DNA of 27,920 bases from a virus. Of this stretch, positions 14,733 through 23,119 are shown one piece after another; the first letter of the stretch is position 1; each line of letters begins with the position of its first letter. Location: the IMG/VR virus record IMGVR_UViG_3300036398_004368, positions 1 through 27,920 of that record; one strand, 5' to 3'. The translations under genes were made by a program, and so were the position numbers. Below the pieces are notes generated by a model. The model saw nothing but the letters and a program-made list of their open reading frames with translations. It had not been told where the DNA came from and made no database searches.

Positions 14733-16886
14733 ATGCCGAACGTAACAATCACCCAACTACCTGCGGCTGGCCCGATTACCGGAACAGAGTCGGTACCAAT
14801 CGTTCAGAACGGTCAAACGGTTCGTGCTACGACTTCTGCTATCGCTAGCGCTCCGAATCAGCAACAGACTTTCCTCACTCTGGTACAAGAAACGACGTTA
14901 CCTAACAGTCGATATCTGTCTACAAGTACCGGTCTTGGCTTAGTTGATGGTGGCCCGCAAGCGTTTTATAGAATCACGCTTAATGGCGCGGCGGGCTCGT
15001 TGGAGCTTGCCGGCACCGGTATTATTGCTAAGACATCTGCCAGCGCGGTTACAAGCCGCAGTATTGCTGTCACCGGCGCAGGTTTGGCCATCTCCAATGG
15101 CGACGGCGTTGCAGGCAATCCCACGATCTCACTTGCTGGGCTGGCTGCAGCCATGGCGAACGTTGGTGGAACTGGGCTGCTGGCTTTTCAAAACGGGTCA
15201 ACTGCGGGCGGCGTGCTGATTGCTGGAACTGCAGATCAGATCTCTGTGGCCAACGGTAATGGCGCTGGTGGCAACCCAACGATCAGTTTCGCGCTCAATC
15301 CAATTTTGCCGGGAACCGAGGCGGTTACACTGCCGAAAGGGACCACAGCAGAACGTCCTGCTGGTAGTGATGGACAAATTCGTTTCAATACAGATACGAA
15401 TCAATATGAAGGCTACGTCAGCGGGCATTGGTCTAATGCCCTTGGTGCTTCCGGATTTTCCGGATTTTCTGGGTATTCAGGTTTTTCTGGATTAGGTCTT
15501 TCCGGGTACAGTGGTGAATCGGGGTTTTCTGGAATTTCGGGCTTTTCGGGCGAGTCTGGCTTCTCTGGAATTTCCGGCTTTTCTGGTATCTCGGGCTTTT
15601 CGGGCACATCTGGGTTTTCGGGAGTAAGTGGGTTTTCCGGGATTTCCGGCTTTTCTGGTGTCTCAGGTTTCAGTGGCGATTCTGGTTTTTCAGGTGTTTC
15701 CGGATTTTCCGGGTCTGGAATATCCGGATTTTCTGGAATATCTGGATTTTCTGGAATATCTGGATTTTCTGGAACGTCGGGTTTTTCCGGCATATCTGGA
15801 TTCTCAGGAATTTCTGGATTTAGCGGTATTTCCGGATTCTCCGGGGTGTCTGGATTTTCTGGAACGTCAGGTTTTTCCGGGAGTGGTATCTCCGGTTTTT
15901 CTGGAATCTCTGGGTTTAGCGGTATTTCCGGGTTTTCCGGAATCAGTGGTTTTTCTGGCATTTCCGGAATCAGTGGTTTTTCTGGCATTTCCGGTATTTC
16001 TGGGTTCAGCGGGTTTTCCGGAGAATCTGGATTCTCCGGTTCAGGGATAAGTGGCTTCTCTGGATCAGGAATAAGTGGTTTTTCAGGCACTTCTGGCTTT
16101 TCTGGTATTTCAGGCTTTTCAGGCACTTCAGGCTTTTCAGGCACTTCTGGCTTTTCTGGTATTTCAGGCTTTTCTGGCTTTTCTGGTATTTCAGGCTTTT
16201 CTGGTATTTCAGGCTTTTCTGGGATCTCTGGTTTTTCTGGATTTTCTGGATTTTCCGGATCGGGCATCAGCGGCTTTTCAGGCTTTTCAGGCAGATCTGG
16301 GTTCTCAGGCAGTGGCATCAGCGGCTTTTCAGGCTTTTCAGGCTTTTCAGGCTTTTCAGGCAGATCCGGGTTCTCAGGCAGTGGCATCAGCGGGTTCTCA
16401 GGGCGATCCGGCTTCTCTGGATCAGGGATAAGCGGATTTTCTGGCATTTCCGGTTTCTCGGGCCAGTCTGGATTTTCTGGATCAGGCGTCAGTGGTTTTT
16501 CTGGCTCCGGTCTTTCTGGGTTTTCAGGTACATCTGGTTTTTCTGGGTTTAGCGGCACTTCTGGATGGAGCGGATTTTCTGGCATTTCCGGTTTCTCGGG
16601 CCAGTCTGGATTTTCTGGATCAGGCGTCAGTGGTTTTTCTGGCTCCGGTCTTTCTGGGTTTTCAGGCACATCTGGTTTTTCTGGGTTTAGCGGCACTTCT
16701 GGATGGAGCGGATTTTCTGGAGCACCTCCCACAACAGTCACTGTTTCCACCAGCACAGCAACCACCGCGTATTTGACTTTTGTTACAGGCACAACAGGCA
16801 GTCAATCTGTGCTTGTCAATAGCGGCTTGACTTACAATGGAACGACAAACGCCATAACGGGCGGCGTTGCAGGAGGCGCGTTCTAA
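14733..16886 (+). CDS. Tail fibre/appendage with long proline-free collagen-like G-x-S repeat
   Basis: A 717-residue fibre. The N-terminal 240 residues hold a typical attachment head (ITQLPAAGPITGTESVPIVQNGQTVRATTS), beta segments with NGDGVAGNPTIS and NGNGAGGNPTIS repeats, and a trimer-entry motif (AERPAGSDGQIRFNTDTNQYEGYVSGHW) common before fibre shafts. Residues about 240-663 are almost only Gly-Phe-Ser and Gly-Ile/Thr/Val/Glu-Ser triplets, broken by short GSG steps. No proline is present, which is unusual for collagen-like sequence. The C-terminus is a short beta tip ending GGVAGGAF. The serines in every third position are candidate glycosylation sites. The stop overlaps the ATG of the glycosyltransferase gene. 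Confidence 0.85.
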   Translation: MPNVTITQLPAAGPITGTESVPIVQNGQTVRATTSAIASAPNQQQTFLTLVQETTLPNSRYLSTSTGLGLVDGGPQAFYRITLNGAAGSLELAGTGIIAKTSASAVTSRSIAVTGAGLAISNGDGVAGNPTISLAGLAAAMANVGGTGLLAFQNGSTAGGVLIAGTADQISVANGNGAGGNPTISFALNPILPGTEAVTLPKGTTAERPAGSDGQIRFNTDTNQYEGYVSGHWSNALGASGFSGFSGYSGFSGLGLSGYSGESGFSGISGFSGESGFSGISGFSGISGFSGTSGFSGVSGFSGISGFSGVSGFSGDSGFSGVSGFSGSGISGFSGISGFSGISGFSGTSGFSGISGFSGISGFSGISGFSGVSGFSGTSGFSGSGISGFSGISGFSGISGFSGISGFSGISGISGFSGISGISGFSGFSGESGFSGSGISGFSGSGISGFSGTSGFSGISGFSGTSGFSGTSGFSGISGFSGFSGISGFSGISGFSGISGFSGFSGFSGSGISGFSGFSGRSGFSGSGISGFSGFSGFSGFSGRSGFSGSGISGFSGRSGFSGSGISGFSGISGFSGQSGFSGSGVSGFSGSGLSGFSGTSGFSGFSGTSGWSGFSGISGFSGQSGFSGSGVSGFSGSGLSGFSGTSGFSGFSGTSGWSGFSGAPPTTVTVSTSTATTAYLTFVTGTTGSQSVLVNSGLTYNGTTNAITGGVAGGAF
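15450..16722 (+). repeat. Coding repeat tract for G-F-S/G-x-S triplets
   Basis: About 1.27 kb of imperfect 9- and 18-base units of the form GGN TTT TCN GGN ATT TCN. Third-base variation between units shows purifying selection for the protein pattern rather than recent simple slippage, except at the 3' end, where long near-identical blocks occur. The tract also leaves the opposite strand open (a Pro-Glu-Lys pseudo-frame), which is a by-product. Confidence 0.9.
16431..16706 (+). repeat. 138-bp tandem duplication inside the fibre repeat
   Basis: Block 16431-16568 is repeated at 16569-16706, each unit starting AGCGGATTTTCTGGCATTTC, with a partial third start at 16707. I see one mismatch (AGGTACATC versus AGGCACATC). 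The period of 138 bases is 46 codons, so the frame is kept. This points to a recent in-frame expansion of shaft length. Confidence 0.85.
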
Positions 16887-18178
16887 TGAAATATAGCATC
16901 GTCATCCCAACGTACAACAACTGCGACAAGTACCTCAAGCCGTGCCTTGACTCCATTTTTAAGTGGACAGACTTGACCGATGTTGAGTTGGTCATCTCTG
17001 CCAACGGATGCACTGACAATACATTTTGGTACTTGCAATCTCTCAAGAATCAGTTTGATGCAATTGGGTTTTCCAGTCACTTCAAGGTGGTCTGGGACGA
17101 CAAGCCGCTTGGGTATGCAAAAGCCACCAACGAGGGCATCAAGGTTGCGACCGGGCAGCGCATTGTTCTTCTGAACAATGACACGCTGTTCTTAGAGCAA
17201 CCCAAGACTTGCTGGTTGGAGTTGTTTGAAAAGCCGTTCCAGGAAAACCCAAAATGCGGCATATCGTGTGTTATCAAGGGGGCGTCGGAGCCAGCGGGGC
17301 GTGATTTCGCAGTCTTTTTTTGTGTGATGGTTGACCGCAAAGTTTTTGACGCCATTGGTCTTTTGAACGAGGAATACGGGGTTGGTGGTGGTGAGGACAC
17401 CGAGTTCTGTATTGAGGCAGAGAAGGCCGGTTTTGAGGTGCAGGAGGCGCTCTCTAAAACGTGGGATGGTACACAATACACAGGGTGGTTCCCTATTTAC
17501 CATAAGGGCGAAGGCACGATGCACGACCCCGACTTGGTGAAGGGTTGGGACAATATCTTTTTGCGGAACAGCCTGAAATTAGCCAAAAAGTACAATTTCG
17601 AGTGGTATCGGTGGCGACTGTCCAATTATTGGGAGCGAGCGGTTTTTCTAAAAGGCGACCATGTATACCCTCGGGAAGTAACCCGTTACAAGTGGGCCAA
17701 TGAAAATCTAATCGGCAAGAAAGTTCTGGAGATTGGCTGCTCGAACGGTTACGGAACACAATTCTTCCCGCAAGACATTGATTACACGGGTGTGGACTAT
17801 GACCCGATCATTGTTGAGGTCGCAAAAGAACAGGGCTGGGGTGAGCACACCAAGTTCTTCAATGCAGACATAAATCAGTTTCCTCTTGAGCAGTATGATT
17901 CGATAGTGGCGTTCGAAGTTATTGAGCATATTGACAATGGTCTTGAGGTCGTAGAGCGCCTGAAAAAACACTGCAAGCGACTGATGATTACAGTGCCTAT
18001 GAATGAGCCTGTTGGGTTTTGGGGGCCGTACCACAAGTTGCATGGGCTCAATGAGAGCCACTTCCCCGGTTTTGAGTTTAACTACATCAACGAGGCCGGA
18101 GAGATTTTGCCGATAGCTCACCCTATCAGCGACGCAAACCGTTTGAACTTGATGATTTGCCGGTGGACAAATGACTAA
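16886..18178 (+). CDS. GT2 glycosyltransferase fused to SAM-dependent methyltransferase
   Basis: A 430-residue two-domain enzyme. Residues 1-235 are a family-2 glycosyltransferase: SIVIPTYNN, the nucleotide-sugar pocket (VELVISANGCTDNT), the acidic metal motif LLNNDT (95-100) in place of DxD, and a GGGEDTEFCIEAEKAGF motif (ED at 170-171) likely carrying the catalytic base. Residues about 265-430 form a Rossmann methyltransferase with motif I VLEIGCSNGYGT (280-291), acidic motif II YTGVDYD and EVIEHID. The fusion could add and cap a sugar by methylation. Its ATG overlaps the fibre stop (TAATG), so the two are coupled, and the next GT gene overlaps its end. The target may be the Ser-rich fibre or a host glycan; the sequence cannot decide. 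Confidence 0.85.
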   Translation: MKYSIVIPTYNNCDKYLKPCLDSIFKWTDLTDVELVISANGCTDNTFWYLQSLKNQFDAIGFSSHFKVVWDDKPLGYAKATNEGIKVATGQRIVLLNNDTLFLEQPKTCWLELFEKPFQENPKCGISCVIKGASEPAGRDFAVFFCVMVDRKVFDAIGLLNEEYGVGGGEDTEFCIEAEKAGFEVQEALSKTWDGTQYTGWFPIYHKGEGTMHDPDLVKGWDNIFLRNSLKLAKKYNFEWYRWRLSNYWERAVFLKGDHVYPREVTRYKWANENLIGKKVLEIGCSNGYGTQFFPQDIDYTGVDYDPIIVEVAKEQGWGEHTKFFNADINQFPLEQYDSIVAFEVIEHIDNGLEVVERLKKHCKRLMITVPMNEPVGFWGPYHKLHGLNESHFPGFEFNYINEAGEILPIAHPISDANRLNLMICRWTND

Positions 18179-19139
18179 AATTCTTTGTTCAATTTCCACC
18201 AGGGGGCGATATAACAGTACGCTGCCCCTGGCGCTGCAGGCCATCATCATGCAAACTCGGCCTGTTGATAAGCTCGTCATCTTTGACGACAACGACGAGC
18301 CGCAGGATGTGCGATCAGAATTGATCTATTCGCACTTCTTTCAGATTTTGCAAGAGAAGAACATTGCCTGGGAGTGGCTCTTTGCGGCAAAAAAAGGCCA
18401 GCATCACAACCATCAGATTGCAAATCGAATGGGTTTTGATTGGGTTTGGCGTGTAGATGATGACGCTATTCCCGAGCCGAACGTGTTGGAGAATCTTTGC
18501 AAGCACATTGCAAACGATGTCGGCGCTATTGGTGGGTCTGTTCTGACCAAACCATTTGGTCCCAAGCCAATTGAGGCAACCGGACGGATTGACATGATCA
18601 ATTCCGAGCCGAACATTCAGTGGTCTTATATCAACCGAGTGCAAGAGGTAGAGCATTTGCATTGCACGTTCTTGTATCGTGCCGGTGTGTATGACTACAA
18701 CACGGGTTTATCTAGAGTGGCGCACAGGGAAGAGACATTGTTCACATACGGCCTGTTTCAGAAAGGATACAAGGTTCTGGTGGTGCCTGATGCTGTGACA
18801 TGGCATCTGAAAAACCCGCATGGTGGTATCCGCAGTGAGACGAACCAAAAACTATACGAGCAAGACGAAAAAATCTTCCAAAATTTCCTGGCTCATCGCG
18901 ACAAGACGATTGTCGTGCTCAACTGCGGCATGGGCGATCACATTGTGTTCACTCATGTTCTGCCTGAAATCGAAAATCCAGTCATCTTTGGTTGCTATCC
19001 AGAGATAGTGCCTTGCCGGTCGATTGCAGAGGCGCAGTCGCTGTTTGGCAGCATTGACATGTTTAACGTATACGGCAAGATGGATCAGTGGAAGTGGAGG
19101 GGAAATCTTGAGGGGGCGTACAGGAGGATGTACGCATGA
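18171..19139 (+). CDS. GT2-like glycosyltransferase with C-terminal half-GT9 segment
   Basis: A 322-residue protein overlapping the previous gene by eight bases. The N-terminal 240 residues read as a GT2/GT-A domain: ILCSISTRGRYNSTLPLALQAI, KLVIFDDND, the metal motif WRVDDDAIPE (DDD 96-98), VGAIGGSV, AHREETLFTYGLFQKGYKV and a WHLKNPHGG loop. After it, residues 244-322 (DKTIVVLNCGMGDHIVFTHVLPEI, VIFGCYPEIVP) resemble the N-terminal Rossmann half of GT9 heptosyltransferases, whose first strand ends in a G-x-GD loop. The matching C-terminal GT9 half is encoded by the next, overlapping gene. The product probably works with that partner. Confidence 0.75.
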   Translation: MTKILCSISTRGRYNSTLPLALQAIIMQTRPVDKLVIFDDNDEPQDVRSELIYSHFFQILQEKNIAWEWLFAAKKGQHHNHQIANRMGFDWVWRVDDDAIPEPNVLENLCKHIANDVGAIGGSVLTKPFGPKPIEATGRIDMINSEPNIQWSYINRVQEVEHLHCTFLYRAGVYDYNTGLSRVAHREETLFTYGLFQKGYKVLVVPDAVTWHLKNPHGGIRSETNQKLYEQDEKIFQNFLAHRDKTIVVLNCGMGDHIVFTHVLPEIENPVIFGCYPEIVPCRSIAEAQSLFGSIDMFNVYGKMDQWKWRGNLEGAYRRMYA

Positions 19140-19618
19140 TCTTGATTTCTCCGTACTCCAAGGCTCTCATGAGCGGAAAGCAAAATCCCAAGAATTACCC
19201 GTTCTGGGAGCAGTTGATCCCCATGATAGATGATGAGATCATTCAAATCGGAATCACTGGAGAACGGCAGCTCGTTCCCGACTTCAGGAGGGACTTGTCC
19301 GTCCAGCAGTTGCGTGAGTTGATCAGGCAGTGTGATACATGGATTGCGTGCGACAGTTTTTTTCAGCACCTGGGCTGGGATGAGGGAAAAAAGGGAATTG
19401 TTCTTTGGTCGGTGTCTGATCCGTTGATTTATGGGCACCCTGAGAACGTGAACCTTCTCAAGAGCAGGGACTGTCTACATGAGAACCAATTTTTGTGGTG
19501 GGAGTTCGTGGAACATGACCCCAATAAATTTGTTGAGCCAGAGACCGTTTTGCAAGCATTGGATGACTTGTTGCGGTTGAAAAGGTCGAAATCATTTCTA
19601 ATATCTAATCAAAAGTGA
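19136..19618 (+). CDS. GT9 (heptosyltransferase-like) C-terminal half
   Basis: A 160-residue protein starting in an ATGA overlap. It has the features of the nucleotide-sugar-binding C-terminal domain of GT9 enzymes. The first strand is ILISPYSKALMSGKQNPKNYPFW (where GT9 has a Pro-Gly/Ser-xxx-Lys loop). Then come IIQIGITGERQL, the helix RDLSVQQLRELIRQCDTWIACDSFFQHLGW (the GT9 D-T/S-gl-x-H position), GIVLWSVSDPLIYGHPENVNL, and a helical tail. The N-terminal half is missing from this gene but present as a tail on the preceding protein. The pair may therefore rebuild one enzyme from two chains. A diverged stand-alone binding domain is the alternative. Confidence 0.7.
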   Translation: MILISPYSKALMSGKQNPKNYPFWEQLIPMIDDEIIQIGITGERQLVPDFRRDLSVQQLRELIRQCDTWIACDSFFQHLGWDEGKKGIVLWSVSDPLIYGHPENVNLLKSRDCLHENQFLWWEFVEHDPNKFVEPETVLQALDDLLRLKRSKSFLISNQK

Positions 19619-19626
19619 GGTAAATC

Positions 19627-20841
19627 ATGGCCCAGACTGGATACACGCCCCTGCTCATTTACGCATCTGGCACTGCGTCCAACGTGCCTTTACCTGCGAA
19701 TTTGACCAGTAGCGCATCGGGTGCTGAACTTGCGCTAAATTACGCGGATGGCAAGCTGTACTACAAGGACAGCAGTGGCGTGGTTCAACTTCTTGCTAGT
19801 AACGCAACGGCGTCCAATTCAATTTCTTTTGGTACAACGGGGTTAACGCCGAGCACTGCAACGACAGGCCCGGTGACAGTTGCCGGGACGCTTGCCACAA
19901 CTAACGGTGGCACGGGGCTTACATCATTTGCTTCCGGGCAATTGTTTTACGCCTCTTCCTCCAGTGCGGTCGGGCAGTCGGCAAATTTAACATTTGCAAG
20001 TAATATTCTTAACGTCCACGGGATCAATGTTGGCCGTGGCGCTGGTGCGGTGAGTTCCAATACCGCAGTTGGTGCTAGTGCTTTATCGGCCAATGCCGCA
20101 GGGTCACAAAACACGGCAGTTGGCAATGATGCGCTTTTATCCAACACTAGTGGCAACAACAACACCGCAGTTGGCAATGACGCGCTTCAGAGCAACAATG
20201 GGGGTAACGGAAATACTGCATTTGGGAGTCTTGCACTGGCTACCAACAGTTCCGGCGGCACTAACGTTGCAGTCGGCTATGCCGCCCTAAATGTGAGCAC
20301 CACAGGCGACAATAACACTGCAATTGGCGCTAGTGCCGGTTCTGCCATAACTACTGGGGCAAAAAACTGTATTCTCGGCTCTTATACGGGAAATCAAGGC
20401 GGTCTTGATATCCGCACTTCCAGCAACTACATCGTTCTTTCCGATGGCGATGGGAACCCGAGAGCTTACTGGAATGGGGCGAATGCCACATTCAATGGCG
20501 GCTTGACTCTGACGGCGTACTTGAGGACTGCGGTTGCGTCTGTAACAAGTGCTTCTACCGTAACGCCAACTTCTGACGCTTCCAATCAGTACAACGTAAC
20601 GGCGCTGGCCGTGCCAGCCACATTCGCGGCACCTAGTGGAACACCCGTCGACGGGCAGAAACTTGTGCTGCGGATTAAGGACGACGGTACTGCGCGAGCT
20701 TTGACTTGGAATGCGATTTATCGTGTGGTTGGCACGGTTTTACCAACAACCACAGTAGCTACCAAGACGACTTATGTGGGGTGTATTTACAACAGCGCAG
20801 ATACAGTCTGGGACGTGGTTGCTGTTACAACGCAGGCTTAA
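19627..20841 (+). CDS. Tail fibre with YadA-head-like repeats
   Basis: A 404-residue fibre behind a GAGG site. After a beta-rich N-terminus (YTPLLIYASGTASNVPLPANL, GAELALNYADGKLYYKDSSG), residues about 140-240 contain at least six copies of a roughly 14-20-residue unit, N-T/V-A-V/F/I-G-x-x-A-L: NTAVGASAL, NTAVGNDALL, NTAVGNDALQ, NTAFGSLAL, NVAVGYAAL, NTAIGASAG. This is the left-handed beta-roll of trimeric autotransporter adhesin heads. Further on comes a beta-sandwich-like C-terminus (VDGQKLVLRIKDDGTARALTWNAIYRVVG...TTYVGCIYNSADTVWDVVAVTTQA) typical of phage receptor-binding proteins. It is probably a receptor-binding or side fibre. Confidence 0.8.
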   Translation: MAQTGYTPLLIYASGTASNVPLPANLTSSASGAELALNYADGKLYYKDSSGVVQLLASNATASNSISFGTTGLTPSTATTGPVTVAGTLATTNGGTGLTSFASGQLFYASSSSAVGQSANLTFASNILNVHGINVGRGAGAVSSNTAVGASALSANAAGSQNTAVGNDALLSNTSGNNNTAVGNDALQSNNGGNGNTAFGSLALATNSSGGTNVAVGYAALNVSTTGDNNTAIGASAGSAITTGAKNCILGSYTGNQGGLDIRTSSNYIVLSDGDGNPRAYWNGANATFNGGLTLTAYLRTAVASVTSASTVTPTSDASNQYNVTALAVPATFAAPSGTPVDGQKLVLRIKDDGTARALTWNAIYRVVGTVLPTTTVATKTTYVGCIYNSADTVWDVVAVTTQA

Positions 20842-20844
20842 ATC

Positions 20845-21048
20845 ATGATCAAGATCGATTTTCAATTTGAAACACCATACGGCAAGTTTGCCGATGCCCT
20901 CCATCTGCCTGATGACCACGGTTTGAATGAGGAACAGATTGAGGAAATGAAGGCGCAGCGTCGGGACAACTGGATCGCAGTTATTACTGCGCCCCCTGTC
21001 GAAGAAACCCCTGTCGAAGAAACCTCTGTTGAAATTTTGCAGGAGTAA
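20845..21048 (+). CDS. Small acidic protein next to fibre genes, unknown
   Basis: A 67-residue protein three bases after the fibre stop. It starts MIKIDFQFETPYGKFADALHLPDDHGLNEEQIEEMKAQRRDNWIAVITAPP and ends in a short acidic repeat (PVEETPVEETSVEIL). The first part, with the LPDDH turn and QRxDNW helix, is a recognisable small phage family often found beside appendage genes. A fibre assembly chaperone or an appendage subunit is possible, but no function is established from what I can see. The PVEET repeat is encoded by a small direct DNA repeat (CCTGTCGAAGAAAC twice, around 20997-21024). Confidence 0.6.
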   Translation: MIKIDFQFETPYGKFADALHLPDDHGLNEEQIEEMKAQRRDNWIAVITAPPVEETPVEETSVEILQE

Positions 21049-21050
21049 AC

Positions 21051-22916
21051 ATGGCCGCTAGATTTTGGGTCGGTGGTACAAACACTTGGGACGCGACCAC
21101 CACAGCTAACTGGTCTGCAACATCTGGCGGGGCTGGTGGGGCGTCTGTTCCCGGCGCTGCTGACGATGTGACAATCGACACTGCATCCATTATTGTTACT
21201 ACAAATTACAACGTATCTGTAATTTCGGTGACGATTAATGCTTCCGCCGCAACATTGAGTCTTGGCGGCACGTTGACTTGTTCTAGTCCAATCACAGTCA
21301 CCCAAGGAACCTTCACCACTAACAACTTCAACATCACTGCCACACAACTAAGCTCAAACAACAGCAACACACGAACGATTAACCTAGGTAGTTCTACGCT
21401 TACGTTGAGCGGTTTTATCGTCGTCAATTTTACAACGAGTACAGGGCTGACTTTTAACGCGGGAACATCAAGCATTGTTTGTTCTTCTACTGGCCCTTCT
21501 GTCGTTGGGGGCGGGCTAGCTTTTTATGACATTCAATACACATCAACTGCAATTACTAACTCGTCGCTTGAGAATGTCTCCTCCGCTAGAAACATTACGA
21601 TTGCTGGCCGGGCATCAGCGGGCGTAAGTGGGTTTATAATCACGGCAAACACAACTATCAGCGGCACTCTGACGCTCTCCGCAGGAACAGACGCAACATG
21701 CAGGACGTTTGTTCGATCAAGCACCATCGGTACAACCAGAACTCTGACTTGCGCTGCTGTTTCTGCTCCAACAGACATTGACTTCCGTGACATCACCATT
21801 GCTGGTGCTGCTGCTCCTGTGTCTGGTACTCGGTTGGGTGACGCTAAAGGCAACAGTGGGATTACGTTTGGCGCTGGAACCACAAAGTATTGGAACCTTG
21901 CTGCTGGTGGTAATTGGAATGCAACGGGGTGGGCAACGTCTTCTGGTGGCACGCCAGCGGTAAACAACTTTCCTCTTGCACAAGACACTGCGCTATTTGA
22001 AGCAACAGGTTTAAATAGCGGGGCAACAATTACGATCAGCATCGCTTACAATGTTGGCACGATTGACATGAGTGCCCGTACCAGCAACACGATGACGCTG
22101 GCAACGGGTACGACTACACTGCCGATTTACGGCAACTTGATTAACGGTACAGGCACTACGATGACTGGAATCGGAAATCTGGTTTTTACGGGGCCAAGCA
22201 GTCAAACAATTACAAGCGCTGGTAGGACCTTTACTCAATCGATTAACGTAACTAAACCGGGGGGCGTTCTTACGCTGCTAGACGCCTTTTTATCAAACCG
22301 AAGCAACGTAGGCGCGCTAACGATTACTACCGGAACTTTTGACGCTAACAATTACAACGTCACACTAACAGGTAGTGCTTCGGCTGTTAGTTTAACGGCG
22401 GCAAACGTCAGAACAGTTGCTATTGGTTCCGGAACTTGGACCCTGTCTGGACTTACCGCTTGGAACGTGGCAAGCCCTGCAAATTTAACCGTAACAGGCA
22501 CGGGCACAATCAGCCTTATAAGCGCGTCCAACAAAAACTTTGTTGGCGGGGGTATTCAAACTTACCCAACGCTCAACCAAGGCGGTACCGGCGCACTTAG
22601 AGTTTTAGGTAGTAACAAGTTTGCCAACATTACCAACACGGCAATAGGGAGAGTGGAATTTGACCCCGGTCAAACCAATATTTTTACCGCATTCAACCTT
22701 AACGGCGTTTTGGGCAATTTGCTTCAACTTGGGACAAATACAGCAGCCCAAACAACACTACAAAAGTCCAGCGCTTGGCTGATGGGCGCAAACTCCACCG
22801 ATGGCGGCAACAACACGGGGCTGAGTTTTACTGCTGGTGGCGGGATTGACTATTTGTCAGTCAGCTATATCAACGGCACTGTGGTAGCCCCTGGCAACTT
22901 CTTCGCTTTCTTTTGA
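21051..22916 (+). CDS. Large beta-rich tail appendage protein
   Basis: A 621-residue protein directly following the small acidic gene, with its own AGGAG site. It starts MAARFWVGGTNTWDATTTANWSATSGGAGGASVPGAADDVTIDT, and a second related segment appears near residue 282 (TKYWNLAAGGNWNATGWATSSGGTPAVNNFPLAQDTALFEA). The RFWVGG...NW...A.D.V pattern is thus used twice. The rest is Thr/Ser/Asn/Gly-rich short strands (TLTLSGFIVVNF, RTLTCAAVSAPTDIDFRDITIAG), consistent with a right-handed beta-helix shaft. No glycan-lyase catalytic pair is obvious. It is likely a tail spike or fibre used in adsorption. Confidence 0.7.
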   Translation: MAARFWVGGTNTWDATTTANWSATSGGAGGASVPGAADDVTIDTASIIVTTNYNVSVISVTINASAATLSLGGTLTCSSPITVTQGTFTTNNFNITATQLSSNNSNTRTINLGSSTLTLSGFIVVNFTTSTGLTFNAGTSSIVCSSTGPSVVGGGLAFYDIQYTSTAITNSSLENVSSARNITIAGRASAGVSGFIITANTTISGTLTLSAGTDATCRTFVRSSTIGTTRTLTCAAVSAPTDIDFRDITIAGAAAPVSGTRLGDAKGNSGITFGAGTTKYWNLAAGGNWNATGWATSSGGTPAVNNFPLAQDTALFEATGLNSGATITISIAYNVGTIDMSARTSNTMTLATGTTTLPIYGNLINGTGTTMTGIGNLVFTGPSSQTITSAGRTFTQSINVTKPGGVLTLLDAFLSNRSNVGALTITTGTFDANNYNVTLTGSASAVSLTAANVRTVAIGSGTWTLSGLTAWNVASPANLTVTGTGTISLISASNKNFVGGGIQTYPTLNQGGTGALRVLGSNKFANITNTAIGRVEFDPGQTNIFTAFNLNGVLGNLLQLGTNTAAQTTLQKSSAWLMGANSTDGGNNTGLSFTAGGGIDYLSVSYINGTVVAPGNFFAFF

Positions 22917-22939
22917 GCATAAAATAAGGGGTTCGTGAG

Positions 22940-23119
22940 ATGAGTACAGTGAACGCTACCGATGCAAGGCTGACTACGCATGAGGAAGTGTGTGCAATTA
23001 GGTACGAGCAGATCAACGCTCGACTCAAGCGCATTGAGGCCATCATGATGAAGACTGCTGGCATCATGCTTGTGTCAATGGCCGGAACGATCTTCGCGGC
23101 GATCTGGATCACGAGGTGA
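22940..23119 (+). CDS. 59-residue single-TM protein of the lysis cassette
   Basis: A short gene starting at ATG 22940 and ending TGA 23117-23119. The N-terminus is a charged amphipathic coil (TTHEEVCAIRYEQINARLKRIEAIMMK), followed by one hydrophobic segment (TAGIMLVSMAGTIFAAIWI) and a basic end (TR). The layout, with a cytoplasmic coiled coil and a C-terminal membrane helix, resembles XhlA-type holin accessory proteins. Its place at the head of the lysis genes fits. It is seven bases ahead of the next gene. The call rests on topology and position only. Confidence 0.65.
   Translation: MSTVNATDARLTTHEEVCAIRYEQINARLKRIEAIMMKTAGIMLVSMAGTIFAAIWITR

Noticed and set aside
15413-16792. Long open frame on the minus strand opposite the fibre repeat, coding a Pro-Glu-Lys repeat
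   Set aside because: It mirrors the Gly-Phe-Ser codon repeat (GGN TTT TCN read backwards lacks stops) and has no independent start signal. The + frame has a proper fibre head, tip and neighbours.
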